A stretch of DNA of 64,000 bases from Raphanus sativus. Taxonomy: Eukaryota; Streptophyta; Magnoliopsida; Brassicales; Brassicaceae. Below are positions 1-11,245 of this stretch, piece after piece (position 1 is the first letter of the stretch; each line of letters begins with the position of its first letter). Both the position numbers and the translations under genes were made by a program. The notes under the pieces were generated by a model that was not told the origin of the DNA, did no database searches, and saw only the letters and a list, made by a program, of their open reading frames with translations. Location of the stretch: positions 6,758,001-6,822,000 of the forward strand of contig NC_079514.1 in assembly GCF_000801105.2 (NCBI RefSeq). Direction: 5' to 3'.

Positions 1-1457
1 CTTCACTCGCAGAAACAGTACGCGGCGCCGTCTTGGTCTTTGGAACCCTAATCCGAACCAACAAATTTTTCTAGCCAAATTCAAATCTTGTGAAAGCTAA
101 GTTTATCATTCCTTAGTTGTTTTATGATATCTTGTTTAGATTATCATGTTTCATGTTCATGTTATCTAATACTCCTTATGTTTGTTCAACGATGTAAGCA
201 CACAGCTGTTCGCGAACAGATACCGCGGCCATGAACCAACAATCTCAAGGTCGATCAGCTAGTGGTCCTTCCTTTTTTGGTGGACCATTCAACCCTACAT
301 AAGGTTGAGGTAATTCTAAATTCTAATAGAGAATCCATAATTGAATTTGGATTGCTTGAAATAAATTGAAACTATAAAATCCTAATCGCAAAGCTAGGAT
401 AATAGATGAATCCCTATGAGTAAATCGAAGCTCATTATCTTAAGTTCGATATCCCCATTAAGATTGTTTGATCTATTAAAATCAAAACCTTAATAGGTTT
501 TGAATCTCAAAATCCTGATGATCTAAATGATCAAAAATTAAAATCCTAGCCGCATACATATATATATATATTACATGTCATGCAAGAAATTGATCAAAAC
601 CCTAAAATTTATTTTGATCGAACTATGGTTTAAAATCAAATTTGAATGATTGCTTGATCTGTTTGTTTGTTTAATTTATTTAAGCTGATTGTTTAAAACA
701 GAATTTGATTGAATCTGAGTTAGGAATCAATAGTTATGATTAAACCTAATCTGTTTCATTGTTTTAAACCGATTGCATATTGATAATATTGCTTGATATA
801 AATCAACTGAACTGAATAGAATTTTACTGTTCATCCTGAGACTATGTGATCAATTGCAATTGAATGTTTAGGATTGATAGATCCATGTTAAAATTCGATT
901 AAATGTTTATGATTGATTAAAACCGCATTGATATGATTTTTTTTTCATAAAGAAATTGTATGTTAAAAAAAAAAAAAAAAAAAAATTGTTGCATTATAAC
1001 CTTGGCTGCATATAGATCATATCTAATGTTTAGAATTGTTTGCATCATACTCAGGCCGCATGATCATATATATATTGCTAACTAAGATCATTTTTGACTG
1101 ATCATGAGTTTATTTGATAAAGCCGTATGACTTGATATGAGTATGAACGCATTGCTTGTTTGCATTACCATTGGATTTTAAATGTATGCAAACTGTATGA
1201 AAAACTAAGCATTGAGCATTGAGTGATATATCAGAGTATATAAAGATTTTCAATAAAGCATTAGACACAATGATTGTCAATGAATGTATAATCGAGAATA
1301 ATAATGAAAATGACCGAAATAGATACATGGCAATAATGATCAGGATGATAAACTCTATTTCTAGATGAGCAAAATAATTGAGACATCCTGGATCAAACCC
1401 ATTCCCTGAAGCCAGTAAGGCTGAAAAGGGGGAGAAAGAACCCAAAGAAAATTAACC

Positions 1458-1775
1458 ATGTCCACGGTTAAACCACACGGCTATGACCGTGGTGGATGGA
1501 AAAGACATGGGCGTGATCAATTCACCTCATATGGTCACGAGAATAACTATGGTACAGGCCGTGGATATCAATCCCATTCAGGCCGTGGTCGAAGCAATTA
1601 TAACTCGAACAACCGTGGACATGGAAACCACAATAACCGTGGTCGTGGTTCCTACCATGGTCGTGGTCAAGGATCAGTCCGCAGTAGTATTTCGATACCA
1701 CAACACTCGACCAAGTAAGTGTGCCACATATATGGAGTAGGGAATCATTGGGGTAAGAATTATAGTATGTCCATG
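1458..1775 (+). pseudogene. copia gag nucleocapsid remnant
   Basis: The reading frame from 1458 encodes 86 residues rich in Gly, Arg, His, Asn and Tyr, typical of the tail of a copia Gag protein before its zinc knuckle. After the stop, another frame at about 1719-1770 still reads as a knuckle-like C-H-I-Y-G-V-G-N-H-W-G-K-N-Y in which two of the expected cysteines are tyrosines. It is therefore a broken gag gene, not an independent host gene. Confidence 0.5.
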
Positions 1776-4700
1776 AGGGAGCAGTGTGGACAAATTCCGT
1801 TGTACATGTCCATACTATAAGTAAGCCTCCTTTTAGACATCTTTGTGGACAAATCCGATTGCACATGTCCACACTATAAGCCCTCTGTCTGATTTATATA
1901 CTTGATAAATCTAATGCATGATTTTAAAATTTAAAATCAATACAAATTGAGAGTATAGTCAATACAGACCTACGGCCAGGGCAGTGCCTAAAGGGCATTT
2001 TATTCACCCAAGAATTCAAGGAATTCGTGACCCATTGAATTATTATAAGAATGGTTTACAAATAAAACAATAGGCAAAAGGAAACAAAGGACACAAAGCT
2101 TCCCCAAAGATAAAATCGTCCAAGGCATAAAAATGGTCGAGACTGTACTCCCGACTGATCTAAACTATGCTAAAAGATCAGTATGATAAAGGGAAAAGGC
2201 CTAGGTAACCAGATAGGTTGACCTACGAAATTTTATACACTTTATGGCATGACTGGACTAGCCATCCAAGTCTTTAAAATTGATGCAAAAGATTGATATC
2301 GAAAAAACACAAAGAGTTATCCCATAGAATCTCACGTTGTGTAACATGTACACAAGGAAAACTCCATAGACTATAATGTTCCAAGCATCTAAAATATTTA
2401 TAAGCATGTTCATGAGGGGGAGAAATGACACTCCTGTGGTACATCAATAATATGTGCCATCTAGGATGGAACCTCATAAGAAGATGAAATAAGATTGGAA
2501 ATATATGTTGGATATGAGAATGTCTTCCTCCCACGATTTTATAAGAGACCTTGAGCCAAAATATGGGTGATCAGATTAAGGCCAGATTTACGGATTACAT
2601 GATGAATCCGACTATCCAACATCAGGGGGAGAAAGAAATAAGCTGGTACAAGATAAAGAGAAATGGAATGGTATTAACCATCCTTTTCTTGGCAAGATCC
2701 TCGGACCAGAGAATATGATTTAAGACGTCCAAAGAAAGATCATACAAAGCTAGCTAAAAGAATGCCAGACAGATTAGACCCGAAAAGAAAATAAAAAGAA
2801 TGACTAAGTCATACCAGCTTAAGCACCACGAAATTAATGTCATAGAAGAGACATAATCAAGTTGCTATAGAGTCTAAAGATAGACCAATATGTTCCATAA
2901 GATAAGGAACCTCGGAAATAAAAAGAAAGGTGCAAATAAATGACATATCCGAGGTCATAAGGGAAACCAGACCAGACATTTAGATAAGGCTGCGCAGCTG
3001 AACATCTAAGATACCAGACCATGTAGTTTGGGACGCCAAACTGCAAGGTAATAAAGGTTCTTAGTAAGAATGAAATCTCTAATCGATTAATTCATGTCTG
3101 GAACACAATGGAACACTATAAAAGAAGTGTCGACACATACATACACAAAAGATAAAGATGCATAAGAAAATAGCACTTGAGTTTAAAAGATATAAGCGAG
3201 GATCAGAACCCACGAGAATACAAGAATGCATTCATAGAATAAAAGAAATTGTGGGGGTTTAAGAAAGATTCAAAGAATCTATAAAAGAGATGGGTGTATT
3301 GGCCATATATAGAAACACCATCTGATAAGATAAAACCAGTGAAAAATGGGTCCTGTGTGGGAAAGGAAAAGAAATCGTGAGACATGGACTAAGGTGTTCA
3401 TATTCCTATTTAAAGCATTCAAGGAATGGCTTGATTATACAAGGATACTCACAGAGACCAAGGAACAGATTATAAGGAGATATACTCCTATGTGGTGGAT
3501 GCTACTACAAATCCGAAAGTGATAAAGGTCTGAATATAAGAAAAGAGAAATGTAGTAAGCAGCATGATTGATCACTGGATAAAGAAATGATAAAAGTATC
3601 AGAAAGATGAGAAAAGAAATTCTCATAGAATAGTTTAGTTCCTAAGCTATTCATGGACTGAAACGAAAAGCAGATGCATATAAAGCATATAATGCATGTA
3701 AAGGATAAGACTAAGTAATACTTAGTGAAATGAGTTCTATAAGAACGTCTCTGAACAGTCCATGCATATATTATGAAGGAAATTCCTTGTGTTCATACTT
3801 AAAGAAATGATGATTAGATCGACTGATTCTTGGACAGGCTATGATAAGAATACAATGATCTATAGTGGAGATGATAGCCATGAATATGTATTGAGATCTA
3901 TGATCCAAAGTACCGAGAATAGAATGTGATATGGTCAAAAGAGAATAAGAGGATGAATCCATCAGATTCACGACCAAAGATCCATATCAACTAGGATCAC
4001 GTCCGACCTAGTTCGATCATGTTCCGATTAAACTGGTTCTAGTAACCACTATATTCAGATCGTGGTATGGCTATGGACAAGGCATGTGTCCTTGGTCCAG
4101 GAAAGACTTTATGTAAGTACTTTTAAGGCTTATGCACATCCGACCAAAGTGCAATGTATTGGTATGATTGGCGCCTTGATGTGGAAAAGCCATACTAGGT
4201 CGGATAAGTTTTATGGATATGTTCAGACCATAAGACATTGATACTAAAGCCATACACGTCCCCCTGCTATAAGTGCCACTGGCACCTTTACTTGGACAAG
4301 TTTGGCATGTCGGAACATGAGACAATGGGACATGATCAATATATCTTAAGTTACCTTCTAAGGAACTAAAAGTTTGAGATTGATTTATACTAACCAAACC
4401 CAAAAAAAAGGGATTGTTTGGTTTTGATAAATGTTACAGGTTTATACAAGGTCTCAAACAGGTTATACACATTTGGAGAATGATGAAGAAGCACAAAGTA
4501 CTACAAGTTCAGTCATGAGAAATGTTAGCCGACTTCTTCACCATGTCTACACCAACTACACGTTCATGAAGTCTACCTATCCGTTTGGGACGTGGCAACA
4601 GAAGGACCAGGTCAAGATTTGGCACCCATGAAGCTAAACCATCAGAGTGTCCATGCGCCAAACTTGAAGAACGGAGGTCCAGAACAGGGGGAGTAGTGGG

Positions 4701-4818
4701 TGTTGTACTCTTTTTCCTTCACTTCGGTTTTGTCCCACTGGGTTTTCTGGGTAAGGTTTTAATGAGGCAACATTAAGCACACTACAAGCTCTATATGGTT
4801 ATGGCATTCAAGGGGGAG

Positions 4819-4969
4819 TGTTATGAATATTATGTTTATGGATGTCCAGCCCATTAGATATTTACTTGTAGTCTTGGCCCGTTTGACCCATTGTATTTAG
4901 GTCAATGTCGCCATGTATTTCCTATATAAGGAACACTTTGATTCAATAATAAAATACACTTTCACAACA
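4819..4969 (+). repeat. 3' LTR of the copia element (approximate end)
   Basis: It begins TGTTATGAAT immediately after the purine tract and contains a TATA-like CTATATAAG at 4922-4930. A TG...CA layout can be closed at 4969. No matching 5' LTR copy is visible, so the 3' boundary is approximate and the LTR may be longer or truncated. Confidence 0.45.
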
Positions 4970-5250
4970 CTTCTAATCTTTTTGATTAATATTTTTAATG
5001 AAAAAATCTTATTTGATTTTACTGAAATAAAAAGCAGAAAGTAAAAATAAATTATCACCTTCACAACTTATCCTAAATTTCCAATTTTCCCTGAAACTTT
5101 TACAAGATCCGTATTTGGTGAGTAAGCCCACACCAATACTAGGTTTCAATTATGGCCATTAGTTTGGTGTATATAAACGAAACTCTTAGTACTACGTAGG
5201 GGGATGGAGGACTTGTGTGTGAGCTTTGTTTGAGATGATGTCGGGGAACG

Positions 5251-6422
5251 ATGCTGCGAAGACAGCGCGCTAAAATACATGTGTGGTGGGACATGAAGGA
5301 CTGTCCGATTCCGGAGGGGTATGATGCTCGTCGGGTCCGTCCAAGTATAGAAAGGGCGTTAAAGGAACTAGGCTACACTGGTCCTGTCTCCATCACTGCC
5401 TATGCCAACCAAAACGAAACCCCTGATCACCATCTTCTAGCGCTCTCTTCTACTGGTGTCGATTTTGCACATATCCTTCCCTGTTAGTCCCTTTTCCTGT
5501 TATAATAGTTAGGGTTTATAGTTTTCAACTATATCCCCACTGAAATGGTCTCCTTTGTTGTGAAACAGGGGTCGAATACGGTAGCATGACTTCAGATTTT
5601 GAGGCATGGAAAGTTGATAATCCTGCTCCGGCTTCAATTATGATCATATCTGATGAAGTGGCTTCCAGCAAGTCCCGTTCATCACTTTTTTGCGCTGCTC
5701 TACAAGAGAGTAACTATAAGTGTTTTTTGGCTTATTCAGTTAGGCCTTTTGAAATGCCAGTCCTGGTCACTTCTGCAGAGTGGCTCTGGGATAGCTTACT
5801 TGCAGGTCTGTTCTCTCTTCTTCCCACTACTACACTACCACCAAACTAATTAATCTGAGCCTTTTTTCCCCTCCCCAGTTTCAGAGACAAAAAGACACAT
5901 TTTTCACAAGTGCAGTGGAAGTGAAATGGTTGTTGCATCTACCGGTATGTTTTCTTGCAAATTGTGCTACTCGGATTGCAAAAGCCTGGATGCTTTCAAG
6001 AAGCACCTCGCAAGTAAAGAACATACAAAGGAGGTACGCATCCTCTGTATCAATAGATTGTCTAACCATTTGAGCAACAACCTATTTAAACTCTTTCCTA
6101 CTCGTTGTCAAAACAGGAGCACAGAATGACTTCGCATTCTCAATCCGCCCCTCGCCGGCATATGCTATATAAAATATCCAAGTACCATGCTAAGGCAAGT
6201 TTTTTCTTCTTCTTAATGATATATATAGATTCTCAACAGAGAAAAATGTAAATAGATATGTCCAAATACTCAATGTTTCATTTCATATAATATACATGTT
6301 TTTTTTTTGAAAAGGATATAATATACATGTTGTAGGTAGGATATCCTCCCAAGACCAAACGTATGAAGAAAGCACCCCAGAAGGGTTTTCTCCCAAGATC
6401 ATTACGTTTTACCAGACGTTGA
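5251..6422 (+). CDS. NYN-domain putative endonuclease with C2H2 zinc finger (At5g61190-like)
   Basis: Five exons join in frame: 5251-5482, 5569-5805, 5879-6033, 6117-6194, 6336-6422, giving 262 residues. Residues about 10-150 resemble the plant NYN (limkain-b1/MARF1-type, PIN-like RNase) domain: VWWDMKDCPIPEG, then a GPVSITAYA strand, and in exon 2 a PASIMIISDE strand. A C2H2 finger follows (C183, C186, H199, H205). The tail is basic. Family members are annotated as putative endonucleases; activity here is inferred. Intron 4 would use a GC donor (AAG/GCAAGT at 6195). An upstream ATG pair at 5235 and 5238 opens a frame reading MMSGNDAAKTAR, which resembles the family N-terminus but hits TAA at 5271. 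A one-base indel may therefore have forced the start at 5251. The gene is not expected in the At4g18 block. Confidence 0.65.
6285..6331. repeat. Micro-insertion between 16-bp direct repeats
   Basis: A perfect direct repeat ATATAATATACATGTT lies at 6285-6300 and 6316-6331. Between them is TTTTTTTTGAAAAGG. On the minus strand this reads as a few bases ending in poly(A), like an extremely 5'-truncated target-primed retroposition. The right copy ends two bases before the predicted acceptor of the last intron of the NYN gene. Confidence 0.6.
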
Positions 6423-6860
6423 TATTGTGTTTTACTAATGTGAAGCTCGCTCGCTTGTATCTTCCTTTCTAGTCTATCTTGCTTGTTCTCGAATCAATGC
6501 TTGTTTATATTTAAATTAAACTGAATGGTGTTTTTTTATATTATATATTATATTTAATGAATTTCTGTTTAGTACGATTATGAGTCAATGTGCAATTTAA
6601 TCATATTTTAGCATTAATCTTTTACCTTTTGCGATATTACTACAAGAAAAATACATATAACATGAATTAACAAAGAATCGTAAGTCACAGTTGATCTTTT
6701 GACATTACAGAAGAATCATCGTACATTTGTCGTTGTGATCAGATTCGTGTTAAAATAGACGTATACTTTATTTTGTCAGAAAGTCGTTGTAAACAATCGT
6801 TGTTAAGTGGTCGTTATATTTCATAGGTAAGAAACTCAAAGATCAGTTACTTCATTTCAC
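6423..6860. other. Intergenic, no gene seen
   Basis: AT-rich 3' flank of the NYN gene. An ACTACAAGAAAAA motif at about 6639 looks like a CACTA-type terminus, but I found no matching inverted end nearby. Confidence 0.4.
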
Positions 6861-7445
6861 ATGGAGAAGCGTCAGAAAACAATGGTTTCATGTGTCTCAC
6901 AAGTACTTGAGAAACCAGAGCTTGCTCTGAATCTATCACCGTGTCTTTCCGAAACAAACGAGAGGAAAAGAAGGTTCCCTAGGGTCGTCGGATTAGAACG
7001 ATGTTGGAAGAGAACCAGACATATTTTGTTGTGACTTGTAAGAGAGGAACGTTCTACAAGCCATTCTTCACATGATGCCACAGAGCATCAGGTGGAACAG
7101 TTATTGGTAGAATTTTGTATCGGATTCTTGTGGGAGTATGGAACAATAAATCATCTACTTGTCCTGAAAAGCCTTCTCTTTCTTGCATTCAGCTAAGTAT
7201 GTCTTAAATCTCCTCCTTCTCCAAGGACCATTGACATGAACTCTGAGCCTGATGTTTCGAAAGAACAGAACACTGTTGCTCCTGCTTCTCTTGCTCCAGC
7301 AGCAGGAGCATATGATGTCTTCTGGCAGCAGCTTTTGACAGAGAACCCTGGCTCAACCGAGCAACGGGAAGTTCAATCAGAGAAAGCTGAAGATCGGAGT
7401 GAGAAATGTTGGTGCAACTCGAGGAATGTAAATACAGTTACCTAA
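6861..7445 (+). pseudogene. HSFA4A-like heat-shock factor, C-terminal relic
   Basis: Only the part downstream of the DNA-binding domain is present. The first frame (6861-7034) reads MEKRQKTMVS, then a segment LEKPELALNLSPCLSETNER, as in class A4 HSFs, and ends in a stop. A second frame carries a TEHQVEQL-like segment. The third (7236-7445) has DVFWQQLLTENPGSTEQREV, which fits the AHA activation motif region of HSFA4, followed by a short tail. At least two frame changes and several stops separate the pieces, and no HSF DNA-binding domain exists upstream. The position fits loss of the At4g18880 (HSFA4A) orthologue within the syntenic block. Confidence 0.75.
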
Positions 7446-7758
7446 CATGTGTAGATTCATGTTGAGATGACGTGCTTCACTAGTTAGATTTTCTTCAGTA
7501 CATATACCTATTTAGATTCGATTTCGGTTAAATCTAATTCTTGTTTCAGTTTCTCTCTGTCGTTCATCGATTTGTTTTATATCTAGAGTTAAACAAAAGA
7601 CGTTGTGGTTCAAAAATCTCACACTAAAAGTCTTTTCCGACATGTGAAGTAATGCATATAAACTTTCATAAAACACCTTTTTTGGTCACTTATATGTAGA
7701 AAAAAAAAAAGCGCTGCTGTCACATTGATTTATGGGGTCTGTTTGTTCTCTCCTCCAC

Positions 7759-9039
7759 TCATGTCTCTTCCTTCATCTTTATGGACGCAACAACTTTCTC
7801 TATGATGCTCTTAAGAGCAGGCGCGCTGACAGCACACTTGTTACCCTCAAAGCATGACTTACCTCGTTCGGCTGCTCTACAGAGCTGTGGATCCAAAGGA
7901 ACTTTCCCTAGAAACGGCACTCCCAATTCCTCACACATTCTCTCTGCACCTCCTCCGCTGCTCTCAAACACTTGGCTCCATGCAAAGACGCCATCAAGAA
8001 GCTTTGGTGCATTTTCTCTTACGCAAGAGATCATGTCTTGCGTCACGTCAACGGAGGAGCCGGTCTCTCTCGTCAGCATCATGAACTTGACATCACTCAA
8101 CGGTTGAGTTAAACCACTCATGTTCTCTACCACTCCTAGCACATTGACCCCAACTTTCTTGCAAAAGCTCACTCCCTTTCTAACGTCGGCCATTGCTACT
8201 TCCTGGGGAGTTGTAACGATGATAGCACCATCGATCCCCGTGTCTTTAAGACAATTGACGATGGTGATGTGTTCGTCTGAGGTGCCTGGTGGGGTATCAA
8301 CCACAAGGTAATCAATACGATCTCCCCAGTGAACTTCTTGCAAAAACTCTTTGATTTGACGGTCCTTGCGTGGACCTCTCCAGATGGCAGGCTCATCATC
8401 AGACTCGGAGTGCGTGAAAGATATGGACACGACACCGAGGTTGCGTTCCACATAAACCGGGGTCCATCCGTAGTTGCCATGGTAGAGCCGGTGCCCTTCG
8501 AGTCCTAACATTTTGGGCATGCTTGGCCCGCATATATCTAAGTCCAGCAGGCCTACTTGATGGTCCATTCCTGCTAGGGCAAACGAGAGCTGAGCTGAGA
8601 ATGTGCTCTTACCAACCCCTCCTTTGCAAGAAAGAACCAGTATCTTGTGCTTCACGTTAGCCATTCTTCCAGCTATAGCTACCAAATCTGAACCAAGATA
8701 TCACTTAATTAATATCACATTAGTATTAAACAGATAAGTGTTCTAACTGTCACAAGGTAGATTTGAACCTGGATCAGGTCCACTAGGAGCAGTGCCAGTG
8801 GCACATGCTTGTTGATTAGGGCAACCTGCGCAAGACTCTGACTTTCCAGCAGTTTCGGCTTGGGGACCTGGGCAATCTATTATCACCATGCATAACATAG
8901 AACAATACGCAATAATTAGGTTAAAACATAGAATAAAGAACCCATGATTAGCTCAAGCAAAAAAAAAAAAGAAACTGAAAGAGTGGATTGATATTTGCTT
9001 ACGCTCGTTGGCGTTCTCTGGAATCTCTCCTTTATCCAT
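7759..9039 (-). CDS. Cytosolic Fe-S cluster scaffold NBP35-like P-loop NTPase (diverged paralogue)
   Basis: Three exons on the minus strand, 9039-9003, 8876-8769 and 8687-7759, join in frame to 357 residues, close to Arabidopsis NBP35. The N-terminal ferredoxin-like motif is complete (C14, C28, C31, C37: C-x13-C-x2-C-x5-C). The deviant Walker A of Mrp/NBP35 ATPases is at residues 70-77 (KGGVGKST), preceded by Cys69 where the family usually has Gly. DIDICGPSIP reads DLDICGPSMP here, and the switch reads VVDTPPGTSDEH. The C-terminal CPxC seen in fungal and animal NBP35 is absent, as I recall for plant NBP35 generally. NBP35 assembles and transfers 4Fe-4S clusters in the cytosol. Arabidopsis NBP35 is on chromosome 5, so this is probably a transposed duplicate; its function is untested. 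Confidence 0.85.
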
Positions 9040-9562
9040 GTCGAGTTGTGATGTCTGATTGGTTCCTTACAAAGTTGTGAAACCCGCGTTATATATTCTA
9101 GCCAAACATGATAGCTTTCAACAAATATGCGTACATATACCCATTCAAAAGAAGCCCTAAAAAGAATTAGTAAGTCAACAAATTAAAAAAGGAAAAGTGT
9201 TTTCTAGACAATTGTCAAATTTCTTGTAAATAAAAAGGAAATCAAAATTAAAACTAATAAATGTTTTCTTCGTTAATGATGTAATTATATAAATTGATTA
9301 AGTTTTGGTAGTTTGATTTTCGTATATGATTAAAAAATACTAAACCAGAAGATTAAGAGATGGGACAAGACATGCTACTAAAAGCTAATTATTCAAATAC
9401 TGAATAAGAGTAAAACAGCAACCTCTATGCACAAACCTGATGTTGGCATGCAATTTGTTTTGGTGATTTAACAAGCTCATGCAGTTATGCTTAAAATCTG
9501 TATTTTTTTTTTGCTTTTTATTGGTCCTCAGCATAAGAACACTTCCATTACAAATATTCTTA

Positions 9563-9757
9563 GGGTATCTCCAAGCCCACTCTATATTTTACTCCATAAT
9601 TGAGAAATAGAATTAGAAATGGAGTGGGAAATAAAGTGATGAACAAAAAATAAAATCATTACTCCATTTATTTTTTGGTCATCACTCCATTTTTCACTCT
9701 ATTTTCAATTCTATTTTTAATTTTGGAGTAAATTATGAAGTGTGGTTGGAAATGCTC
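9563..9757. mobile_element. Tourist-like (PIF/Harbinger) MITE with TTA TSD
   Basis: The ends are inverted (GGGTATCTCCAA at the left, TTGGAAATGCTC at the right) and flanked by TTA at 9560-9562 and 9758-9760. It is about 195 bp, AT-rich and non-coding, and similar in end sequence to the larger Harbinger-type elements in this window. Confidence 0.65.
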
Positions 9758-9940
9758 TTAGGACTATTTTGAGATGCTTTTGAGTGAGTATCTCACCATA
9801 AAAAACCTCACTCATTGAAATATAATGGTCTGTTTTAATCTTTGTGAGATACTCAATGTTAAGAACCTTTGCAATAAAGGTACTCTAAGTAAAAGAACAT
9901 GTCATTTAAGGCATCACGATTTTATATAGTCCCTCTGTTT

Positions 9941-10129
9941 CTGGAGCTGAATCCAGGCGAGACTTGAGGTTATGTTCAGATGTCAAACTTGCATGCCGCT
10001 AGTGGAAGATGGGATACTGTTATGGAGGTGAGAGCACAAAGAGTAAGCAAGAAGCCTGGATGTAGCATGACTGAAGTCGACGGTGCTGTTCATGAGTTCT
10101 CAGCTGGTGAAGGACTAATAAACCACTAA
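9941..10129 (+). pseudogene. E/E+-class pentatricopeptide repeat protein, C-terminal relic
   Basis: The plus-strand frame reads LELNPGET, stop, GYVQMSNLHAASGRWDTVMEV, KKPGCSMTEVDG and VHEFSAGE before a terminal stop. This is the E and E+ motif pattern that ends mitochondrial or plastid RNA-editing PPR proteins. There is an in-frame TGA where the family has a Ser/Gly codon, and no PPR repeats lie upstream. It sits immediately next to OFP5, the position of the PPR gene At4g18840 in Arabidopsis, so it is read as a relic of that gene. Confidence 0.75.
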
Positions 10130-10243
10130 AAGACTTGCTATCAGTTTTCGTTATAACCAAGAAGTATGAAATTATCAGAATTACATCTTAGAAAGTGTAA
10201 ACTATTAATAATTAAATCATCCATTGGTCTTTATATTACTATT

Positions 10244-11245
10244 CTACACCAACATCAATAAATCATTATGCACCTGCTGAAACACATTGATGATCATGTC
10301 ATGATACTCATCACTATTGAGTCTTAGATAACAAACCAGAAGCTCTTTGAGTTCTTCAGGGTGATTGATACCATTCTCCGTGATCATCTCAATCATTGAA
10401 TCTCTAAAGTCCTTCTGAGGATCGCTCGAGCATTTCACCACTGCAAAGCTTTCATTCTCCATCCCTCCATCTAGCTCTTGTTGCTCCCTCGCTCTCAGCT
10501 TAGCCTTCTTCAAGTCTTCAATAGCTTTAACTCTGCATTTTTCAGATGATCTTGGTGAAAAAACTCTAACCTTGCTCTTTTCTTTTGTTCCTAGCTCCCT
10601 TCTTAGGTACATAGATTTCCTCTGCTTGTCTGCCTTCAGCTTCACTTCTCTTAGTTTTATTTCCTTGAGATGCTGCCACTGGTGAGCCACAAGAGTCTCT
10701 CTACTGTTACTTGTACGTGTCCTTCTAGCTGTTTTTTTCATCTTGACCTCTGCGTCCTGTTCTGGTCTCTTTGGCTTTTGTTCAAGAAGCTTTTGGTCAC
10801 GCCTCTCGCATCTCTGCTTATCTCTGTTCACATGAACTCTTGGCGTCATGATCACAGTTCCTTTGTCTCTGTCCATTGCCTCTACTTCCTGAAAGTTACG
10901 TGTCTCTCTTTGGAAATCTCTTTCTTTCTTCCTGACACTGCTCATAATCTCTTCAAGCTTCTCATTTGATTCCATATTTGCTGATCTTGTTGCAGCGTTC
11001 TCCTTTTCTGCTGATACTCTCTGTAACCTTTTGTTGCTCTCATGAATATCATTTCTACGTTTCGTAGAACTCAAGGAAGCTTTTGCAGACATCTTCTGGC
11101 TAGCTTCATCATCTGGCTTCTTCTCTTTTACAGGTTTCAAGTCAGAAGAACCACTCAACTTTGAAAACCAAGAAACAGGATGAGCCCGAGACAACCCTGA
11201 AGAAGAAGAAGATGAAACAGGTTTCTTTTTTCCCCATTTCATCAT
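10244..11245 (-). CDS. OFP5: OVATE family transcriptional repressor, OFP5-like
   Basis: Single-exon gene of 333 residues. The N-terminus [14 protein letters not shown] is basic and Ser-rich, the middle is a highly charged Lys/Arg/Glu region with predicted helical character, and the last ~67 residues (about 267-333) form the OVATE domain ([34 protein letters not shown]). OVATE proteins bind KNOX/BELL homeodomain factors and repress transcription; Arabidopsis OFP5 acts in embryo-sac development with the BELL/KNOX module. Length, N-terminus and position between the PPR relic and RABA1d all point to the At4g18830 orthologue. The start is the first Met of the open frame and no upstream exon is needed. 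Confidence 0.88.
   Translation of the reverse strand: MMKWGKKKPVSSSSSSGLSRAHPVSWFSKLSGSSDLKPVKEKKPDDEASQKMSAKASLSSTKRRNDIHESNKRLQRVSAEKENAATRSANMESNEKLEEIMSSVRKKERDFQRETRNFQEVEAMDRDKGTVIMTPRVHVNRDKQRCERRDQKLLEQKPKRPEQDAEVKMKKTARRTRTSNSRETLVAHQWQHLKEIKLREVKLKADKQRKSMYLRRELGTKEKSKVRVFSPRSSEKCRVKAIEDLKKAKLRAREQQELDGGMENESFAVVKCSSDPQKDFRDSMIEMITENGINHPEELKELLVCYLRLNSDEYHDMIINVFQQVHNDLLMLV

Larger units (their letters stand above)
1..4969 (+). mobile_element. Decayed Ty1/copia LTR retrotransposon, 5' end outside the window
   Basis: Plus-strand remnants run in copia order. A basic Gly/Arg-rich nucleocapsid stretch lies at 1458-1718, followed by a damaged zinc knuckle near 1719-1770 (C-H-I-Y-G-x-x-N-H-W-x-K-N-Y, where the family has CxxC and a final C). 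A purine-rich polypurine-tract-like AGGGGGAG lies at 4811-4818, and an LTR-like sequence beginning TGTTATG follows at 4819. Between 1.8 and 4.4 kb the frames are full of stops, and I see no intact integrase, reverse transcriptase or RNase H domain. Several GGGGGAGAAAG-like patches suggest rearrangement. The 5' LTR is not recognisable in the window. Superfamily is inferred from the gag and LTR style, so it is moderately sure. Confidence 0.6.

Noticed and set aside
1110..1445. 111-residue minus-strand frame near the window start
   Set aside because: It lies opposite copia-derived DNA, has no domain, and its composition fits chance in AT-rich sequence.
6639..6655. ACTACAAGAAAAA as a second CACTA terminus
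   Set aside because: The leading C is missing and no inverted TTTTTCTTGTAGT end occurs in the following kilobases.
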